From Nonomuraea sp. PA05 (GTDB lineage Bacteria > Actinomycetota > Actinomycetes > Streptosporangiales > Streptosporangiaceae), in assembly GCF_008086045.1 (NCBI RefSeq), contig NZ_VSEY01000043.1:56834-120833 (forward strand): 64,000 nt of DNA, written 5' to 3'. Both the position numbers and the translations under genes were made by a program. The notes below the pieces were generated by a model. That model did no database searches. It saw only the letters and a list, made by a program, of their open reading frames with translations, and had not been told where the DNA came from. Below, piece after piece: positions 23,264 through 31,624 of this stretch (positions within the stretch are counted from its first letter, which is position 1; every line of letters starts with the position of its first letter).

Positions 23264-24799
23264 ATGCTCAACCTGTCGATCGTCCTGGAGGACAGCGCCA
23301 GGAACACCCCGGATGGCACCGCGATCGTCTTCGGCGACATGCGGCTGCCGTTCTCCATGATCGACACCGTAGCGAACCAGGTAGCGAACCTGTTGGTGAC
23401 ACGCGGCATCGGCAAGGGTGACAAGGTCGCGCTGGCCTGCCCCAACTTGCCGTACTTCCCGTTCGTCTATTACGGCATTCTGAAGGCCGGGGCGACGGTG
23501 GTGCCGCTCAACGTCCTCCTGCAGCCGCGTGAGATCGCCTACCACCTCGACGACAGCGACGCCAAGGCGCTGTTCTGCTTCGAGGGCACGCCTGAGCTGC
23601 CGCTCGGCGAGCGCGGCAAAGCCGGCTTCGAGGCCGCGGAAGGCTGCGAGCACTTCTTTGTGCTGCCCGCCACGCCGCTGGCGACCGAGTCGGAGTACGG
23701 CGAGTCGATCTGGGCGGCGCTCGGCGGGATGGCCGGCGAGTTCGAGACCGTGCAGACCGCCCCCGACGACACCGCGGTGATCCTCTACACCTCGGGCACC
23801 ACCGGCCAGCCCAAGGGCGCCGAGCTGACCCACCAGAACATGCTGATGAACGCCATCATCAGCGACCGCATGTTCCCCCGCACCGAGGGCGGCGACACCT
23901 ACCTGGCGGTCCTGCCGCTGTTCCACTCCTTCGGCCAGACCACCGTCATGAACACCGGCTTCCTGCGCGGCTCCACGGTCGTGCTGATGCCGCGCTTCGA
24001 GCCCGGCGAGGCGCTCGCGCTGATGGCGAAGGAGGGCGTCACGTACTTCGCGGGCGTGCCCACCATGTACTGGGCCATGCTCACGAAGATCCACGCCGAG
24101 GGCACGGAGGTGCCGCGCTCGCTGAAGGTGGCCGTCGCGGGCGGCGCGTCCTCGCCGGTCGAGGTGCTCAAGGACTTCGAGCAGACGTTCGGCGTCGGCA
24201 TCCTGGAGGGGTACGGGCTGTCGGAGACCTCGCCGGTGGCCTGTTTCAACCAGATCGGCCGGCCCGCCAAGCCCGGCACCATCGGCACCCCCATCTGGGG
24301 CGTGGAGATGAAGCTGGTCGACGGCGACTGGAAGACGATCGAGGGCGAGGGCCCCGGCGAGATCGCCATCCGCGGCCACAACGTCATGAAGGGCTACTAC
24401 GGCCGGGCCGAGGCCACGGCCGAGGTGATGAAGGACGGCTGGTTCCGCACCGGTGACATCGCGACGCGGGACGCCGACGGCTACTACGCCATCATCGACC
24501 GGGCCAAGGACATGGTCATCCGGGGCGGGTTCAACGTCTACCCGCGCGAGGTCGAAGAGGTCCTCATGACCCACGAGGCCGTGTCGCTGGCCGCCGTCGT
24601 CGGCGTCCCGCACGACTCGCACGGCGAGGAGGTCAAGGCGTACGTCATCCGCACGCCGGGCGCCACGATCAGCGAGTCCGAGCTGATCGCGTGGGCCAAG
24701 GAGAACCTGGCGGCCTACAAGTACCCGAGGATCGTCGAGTTCCGCGACGCCCTGCCGATGACGGCCACGGGCAAGATCCTCAAGCGCGAGCTGCGCTGA
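23264..24799 (+). CDS. Long-chain fatty acid-CoA ligase (FadD-type)
   Basis: A 511-residue member of the ANL adenylate-forming superfamily. P-loop YTSGTTGQPKGAELTH is near residue 172, the adenine motif is EGYGLSETSP, hinge and acceptor regions are DGWFRTGDIA and RGGFNVYPREVEE, and the catalytic C-terminal Lys lies in MTATGKILKREL. It activates a carboxylate to acyl-AMP and then acyl-CoA. AGGGAGGAAGG precedes the ATG. It is divergent from the GMC-P450 unit across 151 bases holding two operator-like palindromes. Chain-length or sterol-acid specificity is not predictable. The FadD call itself is secure. Confidence 0.92.
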   Translation: MLNLSIVLEDSARNTPDGTAIVFGDMRLPFSMIDTVANQVANLLVTRGIGKGDKVALACPNLPYFPFVYYGILKAGATVVPLNVLLQPREIAYHLDDSDAKALFCFEGTPELPLGERGKAGFEAAEGCEHFFVLPATPLATESEYGESIWAALGGMAGEFETVQTAPDDTAVILYTSGTTGQPKGAELTHQNMLMNAIISDRMFPRTEGGDTYLAVLPLFHSFGQTTVMNTGFLRGSTVVLMPRFEPGEALALMAKEGVTYFAGVPTMYWAMLTKIHAEGTEVPRSLKVAVAGGASSPVEVLKDFEQTFGVGILEGYGLSETSPVACFNQIGRPAKPGTIGTPIWGVEMKLVDGDWKTIEGEGPGEIAIRGHNVMKGYYGRAEATAEVMKDGWFRTGDIATRDADGYYAIIDRAKDMVIRGGFNVYPREVEEVLMTHEAVSLAAVVGVPHDSHGEEVKAYVIRTPGATISESELIAWAKENLAAYKYPRIVEFRDALPMTATGKILKRELR

Positions 24800-24811
24800 C
24801 CTGAGCGTCGC

Positions 24812-24842
24812 CGAAGGCGCGGGCACTCCACCCGCGCCTTCG
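24812..24842 (+). terminator. Hairpin terminator after the acyl-CoA ligase
   Basis: Perfect 12-bp arms (CGAAGGCGCGGG and CCCGCGCCTTCG, 7-base loop) start 12 bases after the fadD stop. No T-tract. Confidence 0.82.
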
Positions 24843-24852
24843 CCGTTCCCCG

Positions 24853-25010
24853 GGATGTCCGGCGCTCGCCCGCGTGTCCGCCCCGCTCCCGGAGGTCCGG
24901 CGTAAGCCCGCGCGTCCGCCCCGCCTGCGGAGGTCCGGCGTAAGCCCGCGCGTCCCCCCGCCTGCGGAGGTCCGGCGTAGGCGCCGCGCGTCCGCCCTGC
25001 TTCCGGAGGT
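24853..25010. repeat. 38-bp tandem repeat carrying a Shine-Dalgarno motif
   Basis: About four units of 37-40 bp, each beginning GGAGGTCCGGCG (24891, 24929, 24966, with a diverged unit before and a partial at 25005). The last GGAGGTCC is the ribosome binding site of the HAD gene, so the array consists of repeated copies of that gene's translation-initiation upstream sequence. Confidence 0.88.
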
Positions 25011-25013
25011 CCT

Positions 25014-25658
25014 GTGCTCGCTCTCTTCGACCTGGACAACACGCTGGTCGACCGGCTGGCGGCGTTCCGCCGATGGGCCGCCGAGTTCGCCGCCGAGCGG
25101 GAGCTGGGGGCGGGGGCCGTGCCGTGGCTGGTGACGGCGGACGCTGACGGGTCGGTGCCGATGGACGTCTTCTTCGCCCGCGTACGTGAGCGTTTCGGGC
25201 TGCCCGAGCCCGCAGGGAAGCTGTGGCACGCCTACCGGGCCCGGCTGCCGCACCTGATCACCTGCCGTCCCGAGGTGCTGGACGGCCTGGAGCGGCTGCG
25301 GGCGACCGGCTGGACGGTGGGCATCGTGACGAACGGCGCCGCCGACAACCAGACCGGCAAGATCCGGCACAGCGGGCTGGCCACGCGGGTGGACGGGTGG
25401 GCGATCTCGGAGGCGGAGGGCGTGCGCAAGCCGGACGCCCGGCTGTTCGAGATCGGCGCCGCGCGGTGCGGGGCGTCGCTGGGCGACGGCGGGTGGATGG
25501 TGGGCGACGACGCCGTCAACGACATCGCGGGCGGCAGGGGCGCGGGCCTGCGCACGATCTGGATCGACCGGCACCGCGACCGGAACACGCCCGTCGCCGC
25601 CGACCACGTCGTGCGTGACGTCGTCGTCGCCCTCGACCTCCTCGCCGACCTGCGGTGA
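25014..25658 (+). CDS. HAD family hydrolase
   Basis: A 214-residue phosphatase-like protein of the haloacid dehalogenase superfamily: motif I LFDLDNTLVD at the N-terminus, a motif II-type Thr in GIVTNGAADNQ, Lys in EGVRKPDARLFE, and motif IV GDDAVNDIAGG. The helical cap lies at about 15-85. The substrate is unknown; the family includes phosphoglycolate phosphatase-like enzymes. The GTG at 25014 is set by GGAGGT at 25005-25010, the last copy in a tandem-repeat array. Confidence 0.88.
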   Translation: MLALFDLDNTLVDRLAAFRRWAAEFAAERELGAGAVPWLVTADADGSVPMDVFFARVRERFGLPEPAGKLWHAYRARLPHLITCRPEVLDGLERLRATGWTVGIVTNGAADNQTGKIRHSGLATRVDGWAISEAEGVRKPDARLFEIGAARCGASLGDGGWMVGDDAVNDIAGGRGAGLRTIWIDRHRDRNTPVAADHVVRDVVVALDLLADLR

Positions 25659-25716
25659 CCCCGGCGAGACGATTTCGAGCTGCACGCTTTCCCACGCTCG
25701 GGGTAGCTTGCCGATC

Positions 25717-26661
25717 ATGCGAGATCGACCGGACGACTTCGACGAAGAGCTCCTGCGCCCCGCCCTGCGCGCGTGGGGCATCGAGGCCACGGGCCTGGAC
25801 TACGCGCCGGTCGGTTTCGGCGACTTCCACTGGACGGCGACCGGCGAGGGCGGACGGCGCTGGTTCGTGACGGTGGCGGACGTGCGGCGGCAGCCGTACG
25901 AGGGGCTGCGGCTGGCCATGGAGACGGCGGCGACGCTGCGCGAGGAGGCGGGCCTGGCCTTCGTGCTCGCCCCGCTGCGCGCCGCCGACGGCACCACGCT
26001 GCGCCGCCTCGACGGCCACCGGTACGCCATGAGCGTGTTCCCGTACGAGGAGGCCACGGGCGGCGACTTCGGCGACGAGCTGCCGCCCGCCGAGCGCGGC
26101 CACGTCATCGACCTGCTGGCGGAGCTGCACGCCACCCCGCCGCCGCTGTCCACGCCCCGGCGCCCGGTGGCGCTGACCGGCCGGGCGGGGCTGGAGCAGG
26201 CGCTCGGCGACACGACGCTGCCCTGGCTGGGCGGCCCCTACTCGGAGCCCGCCCAGGACGTGATCGTGCAGTACGCCGGGACGTTGCGGCGCAGGCTGGC
26301 GGAGTTCGACCGGCTGGCGGGCAAGCCGGGCGATCCGGTGCTGACGCACGGCGAGCCGCACCCGGGCAACCTCCTGCGGGACGGTGAGCGCAGGCTGCTG
26401 ATCGACTGGGACACGGTCGGGCTGGCCGTGCCGGAGCGCGACCTGTGGCTGGTGGTCAGGGACGAGGAGGACGTGGCCCGCTACACGAAGGCGACGGGGC
26501 GGGCGGTGGATCCCGACCTGCTGGCGCTGTACCGGCTGCGGTGGGCGCTGGACGACGTGGCGGAGTTCGTGGCGTGGTTCCGCTCGCCGCACGGGCGCAC
26601 GGCGGACGCCGAGCTGTCGTGGGACGCGCTCACCGGCACGCTCGAGGAGCTGGCCGTCTGA
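25717..26661 (+). CDS. Aminoglycoside/spectinomycin phosphotransferase-like kinase
   Basis: A 314-residue APH-type small-molecule kinase. The Brenner motif is THGEPHPGNLL with the catalytic-base position occupied by Glu (HGEPHPGN where HGD is usual), and the metal-binding Asp is in LLIDWDTVGLA. MRDRPDDFDEELLRPAL at the N-terminus resembles spectinomycin kinases of the APH(9) type. HGE occurs in some APH homologues and may mean altered or reduced activity. The ATG at 25717 fits the family start; frames upstream overlap the HAD gene. Whether it confers resistance is unknown. Confidence 0.82.
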   Translation: MRDRPDDFDEELLRPALRAWGIEATGLDYAPVGFGDFHWTATGEGGRRWFVTVADVRRQPYEGLRLAMETAATLREEAGLAFVLAPLRAADGTTLRRLDGHRYAMSVFPYEEATGGDFGDELPPAERGHVIDLLAELHATPPPLSTPRRPVALTGRAGLEQALGDTTLPWLGGPYSEPAQDVIVQYAGTLRRRLAEFDRLAGKPGDPVLTHGEPHPGNLLRDGERRLLIDWDTVGLAVPERDLWLVVRDEEDVARYTKATGRAVDPDLLALYRLRWALDDVAEFVAWFRSPHGRTADAELSWDALTGTLEELAV

Positions 26662-26664
26662 CCC

Positions 26665-26766
26665 GAAACTTTCATCGCCGCGACCGCCCTCTGTTCGCCT
26701 CTCAGCAGGTCACTGGCCCTCCGCCGCATCCACTCGCACCTGGCATATTGCCATGCCGAAATTTTC
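26665..26766. promoter_or_regulatory. Two GAAA-N-TTTC palindromes upstream of the CE1-CBM2 esterase
   Basis: GAAACTTTC (26665-26673) and GAAATTTTC (26758-26766) are perfect nine-base palindromes in the 149-base promoter region of the esterase. Palindromes of this GAAA-N-TTTC type are recalled from xylanase and cellulase promoters of streptomycetes; the link is from memory. Confidence 0.45.
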
Positions 26767-26810
26767 TGTGGACACTCGCAATATTTCGGCTGGAGAGCGA
26801 GAGGAACTCG

Positions 26811-28097
26811 ATGAAGCTGAAAGCTCGCATAGCAAGCGCCATCATCGCCGCCGCGGCCCTCGTGACAGTCGGCCTGATCACCGCGCCGCCGGCCGCGTCC
26901 GCCCAGCTCACCGAGGTGACCGGGTTCGGCACGAACCCGACGAACCTGCGCATGCACCTGTACGTCCCCGACGGCGTCGGCGCCAGGCCCGCCCTGCTCG
27001 TGGCCGTGCACTACTGCACCGGCTCGGGCCCGGCGTTCTACTCCGGCACCGAGTTCGCCTCGCTGGCCGACCGGCACAGGTTCATCGTCGTCTACCCGTC
27101 GGCCACCAGGAGCGGCTCCTGCTTCGACGTCTCCTCGTCGCAGTCGCTCACGCACAACGGCGGCAGCGACCCGGTGGGCATCGTCTCCATGGTCAGGTAC
27201 GTGCAGCAGCGCTACAACGCCGACCCCGAACGCACGTACGTGACCGGCGCCTCCTCCGGCGGCATGATGACGAACGTGCTGATCGGCGCGTACCCGGACG
27301 TGTTCAAGGCGGGCGCGTCGTTCATGGGCGTGCCGTTCGGCTGCTTCGCCACCACCGACGGGTCGAGCTGGAACAGCACCTGCGCCAACGGCCAGCTCAT
27401 CAAGACCGCGCAGCAGTGGGGCGACCAGGTGCGCGCGGCGTACCCGGGCTACAGCGGGGCGCGCCCGCGCATGCAGATCTGGCACGGCACCGAGGACGCC
27501 ACGCTGCGCTACCCGAACTTCCAGGAGCAGATCAAGCAGTGGACCAACGTCCACGGCCTGAGCCAGACGCCCAGCCTCACCGACCAGCCGCGCTCCGGCT
27601 GGACCAGGACCCGCTACGGCGGCACGGGCACGAAGGCGCCGGTGGAGGCGATCAGTCTGCAGGGCGTGGGCCACAGCCTGCCGCAGAGCGGGATGGCGGC
27701 GATGGTGATCGACTTCTTCGGCCTGTCGGAGGGCGGCACCGACCCGACCCCCACGATCACGCCGACGGTGACTCCTCCGGCCGGGGCCTGCCGGGTCACG
27801 TACACGATGAACACGTGGAACACCGGCTTCACGGCCGCGGTCACGATCGCGAACACGAGCACGACCGCGCTTTCCTCGTGGAGCCTGGCCTTCGCCCTGC
27901 CCGCCGGCCAGAGCGTCACCTCCGCCTGGAACGCCTCGGTCTCGCCCAGCAGCGGCCAGGTGACGGCCAGGAACGTCTCCTACAACGGCGCCATCGCGCC
28001 GGGAGCGTCGGCCTCGTTCGGCTTCCAGGCCACGCACGGCGGCAACACCGGCAAGCCGCCCGCCTTCACCCTGAACGGCACGGCCTGCACCTCCTGA
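26811..28097 (+). CDS. Secreted CE1 esterase (acetylxylan/feruloyl or PHB depolymerase type) with CBM2
   Basis: A 428-residue secreted enzyme. Residues 1-31 are a signal peptide ending PPAASA-Q. The catalytic alpha/beta hydrolase of the CE1/LpqC-PHB depolymerase group shows HYCTGSGPAFY, the nucleophile Ser in YVTGASSGGMMTNVL, an Asp in WHGTEDATL and the His in GVGHSLP. A Thr/Pro linker (PTPTITPTVTPP) leads to a CBM2 cellulose-binding domain (about 325-428) with the N- and C-terminal Cys pair. It likely removes acetyl groups from xylan. AGAGGAA precedes the ATG at 26811. Two GAAA-N-TTTC palindromes lie upstream and a strong hairpin follows. Confidence 0.9.
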   Translation: MKLKARIASAIIAAAALVTVGLITAPPAASAQLTEVTGFGTNPTNLRMHLYVPDGVGARPALLVAVHYCTGSGPAFYSGTEFASLADRHRFIVVYPSATRSGSCFDVSSSQSLTHNGGSDPVGIVSMVRYVQQRYNADPERTYVTGASSGGMMTNVLIGAYPDVFKAGASFMGVPFGCFATTDGSSWNSTCANGQLIKTAQQWGDQVRAAYPGYSGARPRMQIWHGTEDATLRYPNFQEQIKQWTNVHGLSQTPSLTDQPRSGWTRTRYGGTGTKAPVEAISLQGVGHSLPQSGMAAMVIDFFGLSEGGTDPTPTITPTVTPPAGACRVTYTMNTWNTGFTAAVTIANTSTTALSSWSLAFALPAGQSVTSAWNASVSPSSGQVTARNVSYNGAIAPGASASFGFQATHGGNTGKPPAFTLNGTACTS

Positions 28098-28110
28098 GAT
28101 CTCCTGATTC

Positions 28111-28166
28111 CTCCCCGGCCGACCGGCCAGCGGTAATTGCGGGGCCGCCACCGGCCGGCCGGGGAG
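28111..28166 (+). terminator. Long hairpin after the esterase
   Basis: 16-base arms starting CTCCCCGGCCG (28111-28126) and ending CGGCCGGGGAG (28151-28166) match at 15 of 16 positions, with a 24-base loop, 13 bases after the stop. Confidence 0.75.
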
Positions 28167-28267
28167 CTTGGAAAGGGCTTCACCTTTACCGTTCAGCCGC
28201 TTGCCCCAAAGCCAACTGTAGCCATACGGTCACTTTAAGCAGTTGGACGAGGGGAAGGAGAGCACAC

Positions 28268-28420
28268 GTGGGCAGGCACGCGAAGCCCCACAACCTCAAG
28301 GAGCAGGAATCGCAGGAGGATTCCGGCGCCGAGGAGCAGCATCCCAGCAAAGGGCGGCACGCCAGGGACCGGCAGCTCTGCACCGGGAAATCCAGCGAAC
28401 AGGCGGCTCCGCAGAGCTGA
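28268..28420 (+). CDS. Small charged hypothetical protein (50 aa)
   Basis: A 50-residue highly polar protein from a GTG with AAGGAG eight bases upstream. It has two related basic motifs, GRHAKPH and GRHARDR, separated by an acidic Glu/Gln/Ser stretch, one Cys, and no hydrophobic segment. I recognise no family. The good ribosome binding site and its own intergenic space after the esterase terminator argue that it is real. It could be a small intrinsically disordered protein. Confidence 0.55.
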   Translation: MGRHAKPHNLKEQESQEDSGAEEQHPSKGRHARDRQLCTGKSSEQAAPQS

Positions 28421-28456
28421 CGTGAGGAGAGACCGGCGCCGGCGAACCGGGCCCGG

Positions 28457-28909
28457 TCACCCCTCATCCTCATCGGCGACGTCGGCGACGTCGGCGGCGA
28501 ACCGGTCCCACGCCGCCTGACGCGACACCCCCAGAGCCCGGCCGATCCTGGCCCACGTCACCCCGCGATCACGCAGCAGCCGCACCCACGCCCGCAGGTC
28601 GCGTTCGGCCTGCTCCACCGTGAGGACCTGGCGGGGCAGCATGGCCAGCATGTCCTCGTCGGACATGGTGACCAGATACTCGTCGGTGCGGGGGTCGGGG
28701 CCACGGTGCACCTGCTCGGGCCCGCCGTCCCGCGGGGGCGGGGAGCCGGCGATGACGTGGTTGCACAACTCCACGCAGGCTTCGCAGATGTAGACGCCGG
28801 GCCCCGCGACCACCCTGCCGGCCTCGGCATAGGGCTTGCCGCAGAACGAGCAACGGGTCGCCAGGCCGTCGGCCGAGCCCACGGGACGGGTACGTCTGCT
28901 GCGCGTCAC
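28457..28909 (-). CDS. ClpX-type C4 zinc-finger protein with helix-turn-helix
   Basis: A 150-residue protein. CSFCGKPY...CEACVELC (about residues 19-52) is the C4 zinc-binding domain found at the N-terminus of ClpX, without any AAA domain. The C-terminal part (WVRLLRDRGVTWARIGRALGVSRQAAWDRF) is a helix-turn-helix. The tail is acidic (ADVADVADEDEG). Such stand-alone proteins occur in actinomycetes and are thought to bind DNA; the function is not established. The GTG at 28909 is preferred over an upstream frame that adds Arg/Gly-rich residues. Confidence 0.75.
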   Translation of the reverse strand: MTRSRRTRPVGSADGLATRCSFCGKPYAEAGRVVAGPGVYICEACVELCNHVIAGSPPPRDGGPEQVHRGPDPRTDEYLVTMSDEDMLAMLPRQVLTVEQAERDLRAWVRLLRDRGVTWARIGRALGVSRQAAWDRFAADVADVADEDEG

Positions 28910-28994
28910 CCGCCGATCATCCCACCGCCCTCCCGCACCCCTCGAACGGAGCTGAGGGTGGGCTCCCCGGCGCCCACCCCGCACCCGGCACAGG

Positions 28995-30254
28995 TCAGGG
29001 CCAGTCGACGCCGGGCCGCAGTGCGACGCCCGCGCGGCCGTCCGCGTCGAGCTTGACGCCGAGCACCTGGTGAAGCTGGACCTTGTTGCGCTCGAAGCCC
29101 ACGATGCAGCCGGCCATGTACAGCGCCCATACCCGGGCCGTCCCCATGCCGACCTCCTGCACCGCGTCCTCCCAGTTGGCGTCGAGGTTGTCGCACCAGT
29201 GACGCAGGGTCTTCGCGTAGTGCTCGCGCAGGTTCTCCTCGTGGCGGATCTCGAAGCCGGTGTCCTCCATCTGCCGGATCAGCCAGCCCACCGACTCCAG
29301 CTCGCCGTCGGGGAAGACGTAGCGGTTGATGAAACCGCCCTTGTTGAACGTCTTCTCCTTGCCGGTCGGCCGGGTGATGCAGTGGTTGAGCATCCGCCCG
29401 CCCGGCTTGAGCTTGCCGTACAGGAACTCGAAGTACGCCGGCACGTTGGTCTTGCCGATGTGCTCGGTCAGGCCGATCGAGCTGACCGCGTCGAAGCCGG
29501 ACTCCTGGACGTCGCGGTAGTCCATGAAGCGGACCTCCGCCAGGTCCTGCAGACCGGCGTCGGCGATGGCCTTCTGCGCGTACTCGGCCTGCTGGCGGCT
29601 GAGCGTGACGCCGAGGGCCTTGACGCCGTACTCCTTGGCCGCGTGCATGACCATGCCGCCCCAGCCGCAGCCGACGTCGAGCAGGCGCATGCCGGGCTTG
29701 AGGTCGAGCTTGCGCGCCACCAGGTCGAACTTGGCGTACTGGGCCTCCTCCAGCGTGGACTCCTCCGTCGGGAAGCAGGCGCACGTGTAGGCCATGGACG
29801 GGCCGAGCACCCACTCGTAGAACCGGTTGGAGACGTCGTAGTGGTGGTGGATGGCCTCCGCGTCACGCTGCTTGGCGTGGCGGGATCCGAGCCTGGCCAG
29901 CGCGCTCTGGCGCATCTCCTGCGGGGGCGGCGGCACGCGCATGAGCAGCGGCTTGACGCCCAGGGCGCGGACGGCGTCGAGCTTCTCGGAGGTGGTCAGG
30001 TCGTTGGTGGTGATGTTCCACATGCGGTCCAGCAGCGAGTACATGTCGCCGTGGACGTCGATGTGGCCGGAGATGTACGCCCTGGCCAGGCCGAGCTCTC
30101 CGGGCGCCTGGGCCAGGTAGGCCACGGCGATCGGGGATTTGACCTCGATGGCCAGGTCGGCGCCGTCCGGCCCGGCCTTGCTGCCGTCGTACGCCATGAA
30201 CGCGATGTTCGAGTTCGAGCCGACGATCTTCTCAAAGATGGATGCGAGAGCCAT
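28995..30254 (-). CDS. tmsB: Cyclopropane synthase-like SAM methyltransferase for 10-methyl fatty acids
   Basis: A 419-residue member of the cyclopropane-fatty-acid synthase family. SAM motif I is LLDVGCGWGGMVMHAA; HHHYDVSNRFYEWVLG and AYTCACFPTEESTLEEAQ are family signatures. The gene directly follows an FAD-binding oxidoreductase, the pairing known as tmsB-tmsA (also bfaB-bfaA), in which TmsB methylates the double bond of oleoyl phospholipids to a 10-methylene product. I chose the ATG at 30254; a GTG at 30266 would overlap the upstream stop (GTGA). No obvious third tms gene follows. Confidence 0.85.
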   Translation of the reverse strand: MALASIFEKIVGSNSNIAFMAYDGSKAGPDGADLAIEVKSPIAVAYLAQAPGELGLARAYISGHIDVHGDMYSLLDRMWNITTNDLTTSEKLDAVRALGVKPLLMRVPPPPQEMRQSALARLGSRHAKQRDAEAIHHHYDVSNRFYEWVLGPSMAYTCACFPTEESTLEEAQYAKFDLVARKLDLKPGMRLLDVGCGWGGMVMHAAKEYGVKALGVTLSRQQAEYAQKAIADAGLQDLAEVRFMDYRDVQESGFDAVSSIGLTEHIGKTNVPAYFEFLYGKLKPGGRMLNHCITRPTGKEKTFNKGGFINRYVFPDGELESVGWLIRQMEDTGFEIRHEENLREHYAKTLRHWCDNLDANWEDAVQEVGMGTARVWALYMAGCIVGFERNKVQLHQVLGVKLDADGRAGVALRPGVDWP

Positions 30255-30262
30255 CTGCTTGC

Positions 30263-31624
30263 TCACCTTCCCCGTACACACTTTTCGTACAGGTCCAGCA
30301 GGCGCCCATTCGGGTCGTATTCCCGCTTGACCGGCCAGTAGGCATCGCCGTTGTACAGCTGCCAGAACTGCTCACGGGCGTAGAAGGAGGTCGAGTAGAG
30401 CGACTTGTGACCGTCGAGATCGTGGACGGCACGCTCGATCAGCCGGTTGTAGTAACCGTCGAACTGCCCCCGTGGCAGCGGCACCATTCCCCAGAAACCG
30501 AAGTTGACATAGAGCTTGCCCGGCTCGAGCGGGTAGATCGGCCAGCGGGTGCTCGCCCGCAGCGGACACATCCACACCGGGGTCATGCCCACCTTGTCGT
30601 GGAAGAACTCCAGGAACTCCGCGCCGCGCTCGACCGGCGTCTCGACGTCCTGGATGACCGACTCGCTCACGGGCAGGCCGCGCCACCGGTCGACGCGGGC
30701 GGTCACGCCGTGCTTGCGGTCGAGCGCGACCAGCCGCCGGTAGACGTCGGAGCGCATCCAGCGGCGCGGCATGAGCGAGCGGACGACGGGCTGCTGCACG
30801 CCGAAGGCGCGCGAGCACCAGAACCAGTCGGTGTCCCAGCGCCACAAATAGTCGCGGACCGTCAGCCAGTCGCGGCTGCGCTGCCTGATCGACTGGTAGT
30901 AGACGCGCATCCCCGTGTAGTCGGAGATGTAGGGCGCGCGGTCGGCGAAGCGGCCCAGCGTGAGGTACATCTCGCCGGGGGCGAAGAACACGCCGTCCAC
31001 GAAGTCGACGGGGTCGCCGTCGTAGACCATGCTGTCGCAGATCTCCTGCATGGCCAGCATGCACTTGCCCGCGTCGGTGAACTTGACGTGGGTGAGGTGC
31101 ACGTACGGCTGGACCTTGCGCAGTTTGATCCTGATGCGCAGCGCGTAGCCGAGCGTGCCGTAGGAGTTGGGGAAGGCGCGGAACAGGTCGCGGTGCTCGT
31201 TGTCGTCGCGGGCCACGACGATGCGCCCGTCGCCGGTGAGGATCTCCAATTCCTCGACCGACTCGTGCGGCAGGCCGTCCCTGAAGCTGGAGGACTCGAT
31301 GCCGAGCCCGGTCACGGCGCCGCCCAGCGTGATGGTCTTGAGCTGCGGCACCACATACGGCATGAGCCCGTACGGCAGGGTGGCGTCCACCAGGTGCTCG
31401 TACGTGGTCATGCCCTGGACCTCGGCGGTCATGGTCTCGGGATCGACGCTGATGACCTCGTCGAGGTCTCTGGCCGAGAGCTTGGCCGTCTTGCCGCCGT
31501 CGCGGAACCGGAAGAGGTTGGACGTGGCCTTGGCCAGCCTGGGCGCGGCGTCGCCGGGGATCTCGGCGTACGACTGCCGGATCTGCTCTACTGCCCGCCG
31601 GTGTGTCGACATCGTCGTCGTCAC
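30263..31624 (-). CDS. tmsA: FAD-binding oxidoreductase, 10-methylene fatty acid reductase
   Basis: A 453-residue flavoprotein with an N-terminal PCMH-type FAD-binding domain (TTYEHLVDATLPYGL, then VVPQLKTITLGGAVTGLGIESSSFRDGLPHE) and a C-terminal oxidase-like domain. Its neighbour tmsB identifies it as the likely TmsA/BfaA reductase that converts 10-methylene to 10-methyl (tuberculostearic-type) acyl chains; without this context DprE1-like flavoenzymes would be alternatives. The GTG at 31624 has AAGGGGG seven bases upstream. A 34-codon frame ends in a GTGA overlap with this start. Confidence 0.82.
   Translation of the reverse strand: MTTTMSTHRRAVEQIRQSYAEIPGDAAPRLAKATSNLFRFRDGGKTAKLSARDLDEVISVDPETMTAEVQGMTTYEHLVDATLPYGLMPYVVPQLKTITLGGAVTGLGIESSSFRDGLPHESVEELEILTGDGRIVVARDDNEHRDLFRAFPNSYGTLGYALRIRIKLRKVQPYVHLTHVKFTDAGKCMLAMQEICDSMVYDGDPVDFVDGVFFAPGEMYLTLGRFADRAPYISDYTGMRVYYQSIRQRSRDWLTVRDYLWRWDTDWFWCSRAFGVQQPVVRSLMPRRWMRSDVYRRLVALDRKHGVTARVDRWRGLPVSESVIQDVETPVERGAEFLEFFHDKVGMTPVWMCPLRASTRWPIYPLEPGKLYVNFGFWGMVPLPRGQFDGYYNRLIERAVHDLDGHKSLYSTSFYAREQFWQLYNGDAYWPVKREYDPNGRLLDLYEKCVRGR

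Noticed and set aside
30263..30266. GTG at 30266 as the tmsB start (GTGA overlap with tmsA)
   Set aside because: Attractive for coupling, but the purine-rich site directly abuts that GTG; the ATG at 30254 has better spacing and fits the family N-terminus. Not fully excluded.
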